DNA from: Streptomyces sp. NBRC 109706
Lineage (GTDB): Bacteria > Actinomycetota > Actinomycetes > Streptomycetales > Streptomycetaceae
Direction of reading: 5' to 3'
Assembly (NCBI RefSeq): GCF_000974485.1
Contig: NZ_BBOM01000011.1
Location: forward strand, 496,001 to 560,000
Length of the DNA stretch: 64,000 nt
The notes beneath the pieces are model-generated. The model was given only the letters and a program-made list of their open reading frames with translations. It was not told the DNA's origin and ran no database searches. Below, one piece after another: positions 1 through 12,000 of this stretch. The position numbers and the translations under genes were made by a program. Position 1 is the stretch's first letter. Each line of letters begins with the position of its first letter.

Positions 1-3000
1 CGGAGCGTTTGGAGCGGGTGTGGGCGCCCAAGGCGCGGGGTGCGGCGGTTCTGGATGAGTTGACGGCGGATCTGGACTTGGATTTCTTTGTGGTGTTCTC
101 GTCTTCCTCGGGTGTGTTGGGGAATGCGGGTCAGGCGAGTTATGGGGCGGCGAATACGTTCCTGGACGGGTTGGTGGCGCGGCGTCGTGAGCGGGGGCTG
201 CCGGGTGTGTCGATGGCCTGGGGGCTATGGGCGGTCGAGGGCGGCGGCATGGGGGCCACCCTTGGCGACGCGGACTCGGGCCGGATGGCCAGAGCAGGCG
301 TGCGCGGACTGGAGGCCGACGAAGGGCTCGCCCTCTTTGACGCGAGCCTGCGCCTGAACGAGGCGCTGACCGTCCCCATCGGCCTGGACCTCGCCGCGAT
401 GCGCGCCGCCGCCGCGTCCGTGGGCAGCGTTCCGGCGCCGTTCCGTGGCCTGATCCGCGTGCCGTCGCGCAACTCGACGCGGGCCGCCGCCGCAACGGAT
501 ACCGGCTGGGCGGGCCGGTTGGCCGGCCTGGACGACGCCGGGCGCCGCAGGCTGCTGCTCGATGTGGTCCGTGAGCATGTGGCGGGGGTGTTGGGCTACG
601 CCCAGCCGGGTCTTGTCGACGCCGGCCAGTCGTTCACCGAGTTGGGTCTGGACTCGCTGACGGCCATCGAGTTGCGGAACCGTCTGGCGGCGGTGATGGG
701 TGTGCGGTTGCCGGCGACCCTGGTGTTCGACTACCCCTCGTCCGAGGTGTTGGCGGAGTTCCTGGTCCGGGAAGTGGTGGGTGAGACGCCGGAGGCACCG
801 GCCGTGGTCGCCGTGCGCGGTGCGGACGACGAGCCGATCGCGATCGTGGGTATGGCGTGCCGGTTCCCGGGTGGGGTCACCTCGCCCGAGGAGTTGTGGC
901 AGTTGGTGGCATCGGGGACGGATGCGGTGGTGGACTTCCCCGACGATCGTGGCTGGGACCTCGACGCCCTCTACGACCCCGACCCCGACCACCCGGGCAC
1001 CTCCTACACCCGCAAGGGCGGCTTCCTGGGGGATGTCGCGTTGTTCGACCCGCGGTTCTTCGGCCTGTCGCCGCGTGAGGCGCTGTCGACCGACCCGCAG
1101 CAGCGGCTGCTGTTGGAGACGACGTGGGAGGCGTTCGAGCGGGCCGGGATCGATCCGGCCACGCTGCGCGGCAGTCGCACCGGAGTCTTCACCGGCGTGA
1201 TGTACCACGACTACGCCGATCTCCTACGCTTCTCCAACGAAGCGGAAGGAGCGGTCGGCTCCGGCGACACCGTCAGCATGGCCTCCGGCCGGCTGTCCTA
1301 CACCTTCGGCCTTGAAGGCCCTGCGGTGACGGTGGACACGGCGTGCTCGTCGTCGCTGGTGGCGCTGCATCTTGCGGTGCAGGCGTTGCGTAGTGGTGAG
1401 TGTGAGATGGCGTTGGCCGGTGGTGTGACGGTGATGGCGACGCCGGGGACGTTTATCGGGTTCTCGCGGCAGCGTGGGCTGTCGGTGGACGGGCGGTGCA
1501 AGGCGTTCTCCGAGCAGGCCGACGGCGTCGGCTGGGGCGAAGGCGTCGGCGTGCTCCTGGTGGAGCGGCTTTCCGAGGCCGAACGGCTTGGCCACCCCGT
1601 GCTCGCGATCGTGCGCGGCTCCGCCGTCAACCAGGACGGCGCCTCCAACGGCATCACCGCGCCGAACGGCCCCTCGCAGCAGCGGGTGATCCGCCAGGCC
1701 CTGGCGAGCGCGGGCCTGTCCACGTCCGATGTGGATGTGGTCGAGGCACACGGCACGGGCACCACGCTGGGCGACCCGATCGAGGCCCAGGCGCTGCTCG
1801 CCACCTATGGCCAGGGCCGTGACGAGGAACGGCCGCTGTGGCTCGGCTCGATCAAGTCCAATGTGGGCCACGCCCAGGCCGCCGCGGGCGTCGCCGGGAT
1901 CATCAAGATGGTGATGGCGCTGCGTCATGGGGTGTTGCCCCCCACGCTGCACGCCGACGAGCCGTCCTCCCATGTGGACTGGTCGGCGGGCGCCGTCTCG
2001 CTGCTGACCGACGAGCAGCCATGGACGCCGGAGCCGGGCCGCGTCCGCCGCGCGGGCATCTCCTCCTTCGGCATCAGCGGCACCAACGCCCACACCATCA
2101 TCGAGGAATACCAGGCGCCGGCCCCCGCCGCCCCCAGCGCCGTCGCCGCTGACCTTCCCGCGCTGCCCATCCTCCTGTCCGCACGCGACACCACGGCGCT
2201 CCGGGCCCAGGCACGACGACTCGGCGAACACCTCGCCACAAACGCCCGACGCCCGTTGCCCGACGTGGCGTTCACCCTGGCAACGAGCCGTGCGGCTCTC
2301 TCCACGCGGGCCGTCCTGGTCGCCGCCGACCGTGGCAGCGCGCTCGAAGGGCTGGACGGCCTGGCCGTGGGCGATCCCCGACTCGACGCGGCGGTCGGCT
2401 CCTCGGCCGAAGGCGGCCGGTTGGCCTTTCTGTTCACGGGGCAGGGCGCGCAGCGGCTCGGGATGGGCCGGGAGTTGTATGCGGCGTTCCCGGTGTTCGC
2501 TGAGTCGTTTGATGCGGTGGGTGGGGAGTTGGATGGGCGTCTGGGGCGGTCGCTTTCGGAGGTGGTGTTCGGTGACGATGGGGAGTTGTTGAGTCAGACG
2601 GTTTATGCGCAGGCGGCGTTGTTCGCGGTCGAGGTGTCGTTGTTCCGGCTCGTCGAGTCGTGGGGGGTGCGGCCTGAGTTCCTGGCGGGACATTCGATCG
2701 GTGAGGTCTCGGCTGCCTATTGCGCGGGGGTGTGGTCGCTGGCGGATGCGTGTGAACTGGTGGCGGCGCGTGGGCGGTTGATGCAGTCGTTGCCGGTGGG
2801 TGGGGCGATGGTGGCGATTCAGGCTGCCGAGGCCGAGTTGGGCGAGCTGCCGGCGGGGGTTGGCATCGCGGCGATCAACGGGCCCAATTCGCTGGTGGTT
2901 TCCGGTGCCGAGGAAGCCGTTGTCGCGTTGGCCGGGGAGTGGAAGGAGCGGGGGCGGAAGACGCGACGGCTCGCCGTCAGTCATGCGTTCCACTCGCCGT

Positions 3001-6000
3001 TGATGGAACCGGTGTTGGACGAATTCCGTGCGGCCATTGCCGGGTTGACGTTCCAGGCCCCGACGATTCCGCTGATCTCGAATGTGACGGGTGGGCTGGC
3101 CACCGCGGAACAGCTGTCCGACCCCGGCTACTGGGTGGACCATATCCGGCAGGCGGTCCGTTTTGCCGACGGGATCACCACGCTCCAGGGCGAGGGCGTG
3201 CGTACGTTCCTGGAACTCGGCCCGGACGGCGTGCTGTCCGCCGCCGGTGCGGAAACCGCCGAGGAGGCCGTATTCGCGCCGGTGTTGCGCGCCGGGCGCG
3301 CGGAGACCGCGACGCTGTTCACCGCTCTGGGGCGCGCCTGGGCGCATGGCACGGCTGTCGACTGGGCAGCCGTCTTCGCGGGCACCGGCGTGCGGCGAGT
3401 CGATGTGCCGACCTATGCCTTCCAACGCGAGCGGTTCTGGCCCAATGTGCTTGGCTGGGTGGGCGATGTGGGTGCCGCCGGCCTGGACCAAACGGAACAC
3501 CCCCTGCTCGGCGCCATCGTGGCACTGGCCGACAGCGATGGGCTGGTGTTCACCGGCCGCCTGTCGCTGCGGACCCACCCCTGGCTGGCCGATCACCGCG
3601 TCGCCGGACGGGTGGTGGTCCCCGGCACGGCCCTGCTGGAACTCGCCCTGCACGCGGGTGACCAGGTCGGTAGCGGACTGGTCGAGGAGCTGACCTTGCA
3701 GGCCCCGCTGGTGCTGCCGGAGAACGGTGGCGTCACCGTGCAGGTCAGCGTCGGCGCCCCCGACGAGACGGGGCGCCGCTCGATCGGCGTGTATGCGCGG
3801 TCGGACGATGACGCCGGAGATATGCCGGTGTGGACGCAGCATGCCGCCGGCGTACTGGCCGACGGACGACGTCCCGACGAAGCGTTCGACTTCGCCCAGT
3901 GGCCGCCGGCGGGGGCGGTGGAGTTTGAACTCTCGGGTTTGTATGAGGGGTTGGCGGGGGCTGGGTTGGAGTATGGGCCTGGGTTCCGTGGTCTGCGGCG
4001 GGTGTGGCGGCGCGGGGAGGACGTGTTCGCCGAGGTGGTGCTGCCCGAGTCGGTGGCCGATCAGGCGGGTGCGTTCGGTCTCCATCCGGCGTTGCTGGAC
4101 GCGGCGTTGCATGCGCTGGGCGTGGGCGGTGTGGTTGCTGCCGATGGGGTGGGGCGGCTGCCGTTTGTGTTCAACGGGGTGTCGTTGTGGGCGGTTGGCG
4201 CGTCGGTGCTTCGGGTGCGGCTGCGGGCCATCGGCTCGGACCTGGTGTCGATGCTGCTCGCGGATGGCCAGGGGCAGCCCGTTGCGGTGGCGTCTTTGGG
4301 GTTGCGGGCGTTTTCGCCGGAGGCGATCGGTGTCGGTGGGGAGTCGTTGTTCCGGGTGGAGTGGGTTCCGGTTGTGGGTGGGGGTGAAGGGGCTGGGGAT
4401 TGGCGGGAGTTGAGGTTGGGTGATGCGGCGGGTGGGTTGGTTGGGTTGCGGCGGTGGTTGGTTGAGGAGGAGGGGTCGGGTGTGCCTTTGGTGGTGGTGA
4501 CGTCGGGTGCGGTGGATCCGGTGGGTGGGGGTGGGGTGGATCCGGATGCGGCGTCGGTGTGGGGTTTGGTGCGAGCGCTGCAGGCCGAACAGCCCGGCCG
4601 GATCATGCTCGTCGACACGGACGACGAGGTTTCTGTTGGTGGGTTGTTGGGGTTGGATGAGCCTGCGGTTGCGGTGCGTGGGGGTGAGGTGTGGGTGCCG
4701 CGTCTGGTGCGGGTGCCGTTGGCGTCGGTGCCTCAGGGCGGCGAGTCGGTGGTGCGTGGTGATGGGACGGTGTTGGTTACGGGTGGTTCGGGTGCGTTGG
4801 CGGGTTTGGTGGCGGAGCGTCTTGCCGAACGGCATGGGGTGCGGCGGTTGTTGATGCTGTCCCGAAGTGGTGTGGTCGCCGAGGGCCTGGTGGAGCGGTT
4901 GGCCGGTTTGGGTGCGTCCGTGGAGGCGGTGGCGTGTGATGTGTCGGATCGGGATGCGGTGGCCGGGGTGGTGGCTGCGGTCGGTGCGGAGTTCCCGTTG
5001 CGGGGTGTCGTCCATGCGGCGGGGGTGCTGGATGACGGGGTGTTCTCGTCGCTGGATCCGGAGCGTTTGGAGCGGGTGTGGGCGCCCAAGGCGCGGGGTG
5101 CGGCGGTTCTGGATGAGTTGACGGCGGATCTGGACTTGGACTTCTTTGTGGTGTTCTCGTCTTCCTCGGGTGTGTTGGGGAATGCGGGTCAGGCCAGTTA
5201 TGGGGCGGCGAATACGTTCCTGGACGGGTTGGTGGCGCGGCGTCGTGAGCGGGGGCTGCCGGGTGTGTCGATGGCCTGGGGGCTGTGGGCGGTGGAGGGC
5301 GGCGGCATGGGGGCCACCCTTGGCGAGGCCGAGTCCGACCGGCTCGGCCGAGGGGGAGTCCGGGCCCTGACAGCGGACGAGGGGCTTGCTCTCTTCGATG
5401 CGAGCCTGCGCCTGAACGAGGCGCTAACTGTACCCATTGGGCTGGATCTTGGGGCGTTGCGTTCGGCGGCCGCATCCACCGGGGTGGTGCCGGCGCCGTT
5501 CCGTGGTCTGGTCCGTGTGTCGTCGCGGGTGGTGGCGCGTGAGTCGGTGGAGTCGGGCTGGGCGGGCCGGTTGGCGGGTCTGGACGATGCCGGGCGCCGG
5601 GGGCTGTTGCTCGATGTGGTCCGTGAGCATGTGGCGGGGGTGTTGGGGTATGCCCAGCCGGGTCTTGTCGATGCGGGGCAGTCGTTTACGGAGTTGGGTC
5701 TGGACTCGTTGACGGCTATCGAGTTGCGGAACCGTCTGGCGGCGGTGATGGGTGTGCGGTTGCCGGCGACCCTGGTGTTCGACTACCCCACCTCTGAGGT
5801 GCTGGCGGAGTTCCTGGTCCAGGAGATCGTCGGCGAGACGTCGGGTGAGTCGACGGTCGTCGCCGTGCGGGGCGCCGATGACGAGCCGATTGCGATCGTG
5901 GGTATGGCGTGTCGGTTCCCGGGTGGGGTCACCTCGCCCGAGGAGTTGTGGCAGCTGGTGGCATCGGGGACGGATGCGGTGGTGGACTTCCCCGACGACC

Positions 6001-9000
6001 GTGGCTGGGACCTCGACGCCCTCTACGATCCTGACCCCGACCACCCGGGCACCTCCTACACCCGTAAGGGCGGCTTCCTGGGGGATGTCGCGTCGTTCGA
6101 TCCTCGGTTCTTTGGTCTGTCGCCGCGTGAGGCGCTGTCGACCGACCCGCAGCAGCGGCTGCTGTTGGAGACGACCTGGGAGGCGTTCGAGCGAGCCGGG
6201 ATCGACCCGGCGACGCTGCGGGGTAGTCGCACCGGAGTCTTCACGGGTGTGATGTATCACGACTATGCCGATCTTCTGCATGCTTCGCCGCAGGCTGAGG
6301 GGTCGATGGGTTCGGGCGGGACGGGGAGTATCGCGTCGGGGCGGCTGTCCTACACCTTTGGCCTTGAGGGTCCTGCGGTGACGGTGGATACGGCGTGCTC
6401 CTCCTCATTGGTGGCGTTGCATTTGGCGGTGCAGGCGTTGCGTAGTGGTGAGTGTGAGATGGCGTTGGCCGGTGGTGTGACGGTGATGGCGACGCCGGGG
6501 ACGTTTATCGGGTTCTCGCGGCAGCGTGGGTTGTCGGTGGACGGGCGGTGCAAGGCGTTCTCCGAGCAGGCCGACGGGGTCGGCTGGGGTGAAGGCGTCG
6601 GCATGCTCCTGGTGGAGCGGTTGTCGGATGCGCGGGCGCACGGGCATCGGGTGTTGGCGGTGGTGCGGGGTTCGGCCGTCAACCAGGACGGTGCGTCCAA
6701 TGGGTTGACGGCGCCGAACGGCCCTTCGCAGCAGCGGGTGATTCGCCAGGCGTTGGCGAGCGCGGGCTTGTCGACGTCCGATGTGGATGTGGTCGAGGGG
6801 CATGGCACGGGCACCACGCTGGGCGACCCGATCGAGGCCCAGGCGCTGCTCGCCACCTATGGTCAAGACCGGTTGGCAGAGCGGCCGTTGCTGCTGGGAT
6901 CGATCAAGTCGAACATCGGCCACGCCCAGGCCGCCGCGGGTGTCGCGGGGATCATCAAGATGGTCATGGCGCTGCGGAACGAGAAGCTGCCGCGCACCCT
7001 GCACGCCGACGAGCCGTCCTCGCACGTCGACTGGTCGGCGGGCGCGGTCTCGCTGCTGACCGACGAGCAGCCATGGACGCCGGAACCGGGCCGCGTCCGG
7101 CGCGCCGGCATCTCCTCCTTCGGCATCAGCGGCACCAACGCCCACACCATCATCGAAGAACCGCCCGCCCACGAGGAGGGCGTGGGAACTGGCCCGGACG
7201 ATGCCGGGCTGCCGGCCGTTCCCGTCCTGCTGTCGGGCCATGATGACGCGGCCCTCCGGGCGCAGGCGGGCAGGCTCGGTGCATTTCTGGCTGCGCGGCA
7301 CGAGGTTCCGTTGCACGATGTGGCGTTCTCAACGGCGACCGGCCGTGCCGGCCTGTCGGCGCGGGCCGTCCTGGTGGCTGGTGAACGCGGCGAGCTGGCA
7401 GCGGACTTGACCGGTCTGGCGGAGGGCGATCCCCGGTTTGACGCGGTGGTCGGCTCCTCGTCAGGGACCGGGCGGACCGCGTTCCTGTTCACGGGGCAGG
7501 GCGCGCAACGGCTCGGGATGGGCCGGGAGTTGTATGAGGCGTTCCCGGTGTTCGCGGAGTCGTTCGACGCGGTGTGCGGTGGGCTGGACCGGCATCTGGA
7601 ACGGCCGTTGCGCGATGTGGTGTTCGGTGACGATGGGGAGTTGTTGAGTCAGACGGTTTATGCGCAGGCGGCGTTGTTCGCGGTTGAGGTGTCGTTGTTC
7701 CGGCTCGTCGAGTCGTGGGGGGTGCGGCCTGAGTTTCTGGCCGGGCATTCGATTGGTGAGGTCTCGGCTGCCTATTGCGCGGGGGTGTGGTCGCTGGCGG
7801 ATGCGTGTGAACTGGTGGCGGCGCGTGGGCGGTTGATGCAGTCGCTGCCGGTGGGTGGGGCGATGGTGGCGATTCAGGCGGGCGAGGACGAGTTGGGCGA
7901 GCTGCCGGCGGGGGTTGGCATCGCGGCGATCAACGGGCCCAATTCGCTGGTGGTTTCCGGTGCCGAGGAAGCCGTTGTCGCGCTGGCCGAGCAGTGGAAG
8001 GAACGGGGCCGCAAGACCCGAAGGCTTGCCGTCAGCCATGCCTTCCACTCGCCGCTGATGGAACCGGTGCTGGACGAATTCCGCGCGGCGATCACGGAGT
8101 TGACGTTCAAGACCCCGACCGTTCCCCTGGTCTCGAATGTGACGGGTGAGTTGGCCACCGCGGAGCAGCTGTCCGACCCCGACTACTGGGTGGACCATAT
8201 CCGGCGGGCGGTCCGTTTCGGCGACGGGATCGCCACCCTTCACCGGCAGGGTGTGCGTACGTTCCTGGAACTCGGCCCGGACGGTGTGCTGTCCGCCGCC
8301 GGTGCGGAAACCGCTGAGGAGGCCGTATTCGCGCCGGTGTTGCGCGCCGGGCGCGCGGAGGTCGCGACGTTGTTCACCGCTCTGGGGCGCGCCTGGGCGC
8401 AAGGGACGGAAGTCGACTGGGCGGCCGTCTTTGCGGGCAGCGGCGCCCGGTGGGTGGACCTGCCGACCTATGCCTTCCAACGCGACCGCTACTGGCCGCA
8501 GTTGGCCCCGCCGGTGGGCGATGTGGGGGCCGCCGGGCTGAGCCGGACGGATCACCCGCTGCTCGGCGCGGTCGTGCCGTTGGCGCAGGGGGACGGGGTG
8601 GTGTTCACCGGCCGGCTGTCGGTGCGGACGCACCCCTGGCTGGCCGATCACCGCGTCGCGGAACGGGTACTCGTGCCGGGCACCGGGCTGCTGGAGTTGG
8701 TGCGGCACGCGGGTGACCAGGTCGGTAGCGGCCTGGTGGAGGAGCTGACGTTGCAGGCCCCGCTGGTGCTGCCCGAGGAGGGAGGCATCACCGTCCAGGT
8801 CCGAGTGGGTGGCCTGGACGAGAACGGTCGGCGCGCCGCCAGCATCCACTCCCGAGTCGATGACGGCCTGGACAGCGACGAGACATGGGTCCTGCACGCC
8901 GAGGGCCTGCTCGGAACCGGCACGCCGAGGTCCACGGCCGAGGAGTCACTGGCGCAGTGGCCGCCGGCGGGGGCGGTGGAGTTTGAACTCTCGGGTTTGT

Positions 9001-12000
9001 ATGAGGGGTTGGCGGGGGCTGGGTTGGAGTATGGGCCTGGGTTCCGTGGTCTGCGGCGGGTGTGGGGGCGCGGGGAGGACGTGTTCGCCGAGGTGGTGCT
9101 GCCGGAGCCGGTGGCCGATCAGGCGGGTGCGTTCGGTCTCCATCCGGCGTTGCTGGACGCGGCGTTGCATGCACTGGGTGTGGGCGGTGTCCTGCCCAGC
9201 GATGGCACGGGCCGGTTGCCGTTTGTGTTCAACGGGGTGTCGTTGTGGGCAGTTGGGGCGTCGGCGCTTCGGGTGCGGCTGCGGGCGGCCGGTGGGGAGG
9301 CGGTTTCCGTCCTCCTCGCGGACGGTGAGGGCCGGCCGGTTGCGGAGGTGGCGTCGCTCGCGCTGCGGGCGTTTTCGCCGGAGGCGATCGGTGCCGGTGG
9401 GGAGTCGTTGTTCCGGGTGGAGTGGGTTTCGGTTGTGGGTGGGGGTGAAGAGGCTATGGACTGGCGGGAGTTGAGGTTGGGTGATGCGGCGGGTGGGTTG
9501 GTTGGGCTGCGGCGGTGGTTGGTTGAGGAGGAGGGGTCGGGGGTGCCGTTGGTGGTGGTGACGTCGGGTGCGGTGGATCCGGTGGGTGGGGGTGGGGTGG
9601 ATCCGGATGCGGCGTCGGTGTGGGGTTTGGTGCGGGCGTTGCAGGCCGAACAGCCCGGCCGGATCATGCTCCTCGACACGGACTCGGATGGCGAGGTTTC
9701 TGTTGGTGGGTTGTTGGGGTTGGATGAGCCTGCGGTTGCGGTGCGTGGGGGTGAGGTGTGGGTGCCGCGTCTGGTGCGGGTGCCGAAGGGATCGGTGTCT
9801 CAGGACGGCGAGCCTGCGGTGCGTGCTGATGGGACGGTGTTGATCACGGGTGGTTCGGGTGCGTTGGCGGGTTTGGTGGCGGAGCGTCTTGCCGAGCGGC
9901 ATGGGGTGCGGCGGTTGTTGATGCTGTCTCGAAGTGGTGTGGTCGCCGAGGGGCTGGTGGAGCGGTTGGCCGGTTTGGGTGCGTTGGTTGAGGCGGTGGC
10001 GTGTGATGTGTCGGACCGGGGTGCGGTGGCCGAGGTGCTGGCGTCGATCGACCCGGAGTTCCCGTTGCGGGGTGTGGTGCATGCGGCCGGGGTACTGGAC
10101 GACGGGGTGTTCGCGTCACTGGACGCCGAACGTTTGGAGCGGGTGTGGGCTCCGAAGGCGCGCGGCGCCGCCGTGCTGGACGAGCTGACAGCGGATCTGG
10201 ATCTGGATCTGTTTGTGGTGTTTTCCTCGGCGGCGGGTGTGTTGGGGAATGCGGGTCAGGCGAGTTATGGGGCGGCGAATACGTTCCTGGACGGGTTGGT
10301 GGCGCGGCGTCGTGAGCGGGGTTTGCCGGGTGTGTCGATGGCGTGGGGGCTGTGGGCGGTGGAGGGTGGCGGTATGGGTGCCACTCTCGGCGAGGCGGAC
10401 TCCGGCAGGATCAACCGGGGCGGCATCCGGGCCCTGAGCACCGAGGAAGGGCTTGCCCTCTTCGACGCGGGTCTCCGTCTGAACGCCGAACTCACCGTCC
10501 CCATCGGCCTGGACCTCGCCGCGGTGCGTGCCGCTGCGGTATCCGTGGGCAGCGTGCCGGCGCCGTTCCGTGGTCTGGTCCGTGTGCCGTCGCGGGTGGT
10601 GGCGCGTGAGTCGGTGGAGTCGGGCTGGGCGGGCCGGTTGGCGGGTCTGGACGATGCCGGGCGCCGGGGGCTGTTGCTCGATGTGGTCCGTGAGCATGTG
10701 GCGGGGGTGTTGGGCTACGCCCAGCCGGGCCTTATCGACGCGGGCCAGTCGTTCACCGAGTTGGGTCTGGACTCGTTGACGGCTATCGAGTTGCGGAACC
10801 GTCTGGCGGCGGTGATGGGTGTGCGGTTGCCGGCGACCCTGGTGTTCGACTACCCCTCGTCTGAGGTGTTGGCGGAGTTCCTGGTCCAGGAGATCGTCGG
10901 CGAGACGTCGGGTGAGTCGACGGTCGTCGCCGTGCGGGGCGCGGACGATGAGCCGATTGCGATCGTGGGTATGGCGTGTCGGTTCCCGGGTGGGGTCACC
11001 TCGCCCGAGGAGTTGTGGCAGCTGGTGGCATCGGGGACGGATGCGGTGGTGGACTTCCCCGACGATCGTGGTTGGGACCTCGACGCCCTCTACGATCCGG
11101 ATCCCGACCACCCCGGCACCTCCTACACCCGCAAGGGCGGCTTCTTGGGGGATGTCGCGTCGTTCGATCCTCGGTTCTTCGGCCTGTCGCCACGCGAGGC
11201 GCTGTCGACCGACCCGCAGCAGCGGTTGTTGTTGGAGACGACGTGGGAGGCGTTCGAGCGGGCCGGGATCGATCCGGCGACGCTGCGGGGTAGTCGCACC
11301 GGAGTCTTCACGGGTGTGATGTACCACGATTACGCCGATCTTCTGCATGCTTCGCCGCAGGCTGAGGGGTCGATGGGTTCGGGTGGGACGGGGAGTATCG
11401 CGTCGGGGCGGCTGTCCTACACCTTTGGGCTTGAAGGCCCTGCGGTGACGGTGGATACGGCGTGCTCCTCCTCGTTGGTGGCGTTGCATTTGGCGGTGCA
11501 GGCGTTGCGTAGTGGTGAGTGTGAGATGGCGTTGGCCGGTGGTGTGACGGTGATGGCGACGCCGGGGACGTTTATCGGGTTCTCGCGGCAGCGTGGGTTG
11601 TCGGTGGACGGGCGGTGCAAGGCGTTCTCCGAGCAGGCCGACGGGGTTGGCTGGGGCGAAGGCGTCGGCATGCTCCTGGTGGAGCGGCTTTCCGAGGCCG
11701 AACGGCTTGGCCACCGGGTGCTCGCGATCGTGCGCGGCTCGGCCGTCAACCAGGACGGTGCGTCCAATGGGTTGACGGCGCCGAACGGTCCCTCGCAGCA
11801 GCGGGTGATTCGCCAGGCGCTGGCGAGCGCGGGCCTGTCCACGTCCGATGTGGATGTGGTCGAGGGGCATGGCACGGGCACCACGCTGGGCGACCCGATC
11901 GAGGCCCAGGCGCTGCTCGCCACCTATGGTCAAGACAGGTCGGCAGAGCGGCCGTTGCTGCTGGGATCGATCAAGTCGAACATAGGACACACGCAGGCCG

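Noticed and set aside
1224..5015. 1263-residue minus-strand frame opposite the PKS
   Set aside because: It is a shadow of the high-GC PKS, with low-complexity Arg/His/Gln composition. The same holds for the long minus frames at 10116-12341, 12519-15149 and 15183-17108.
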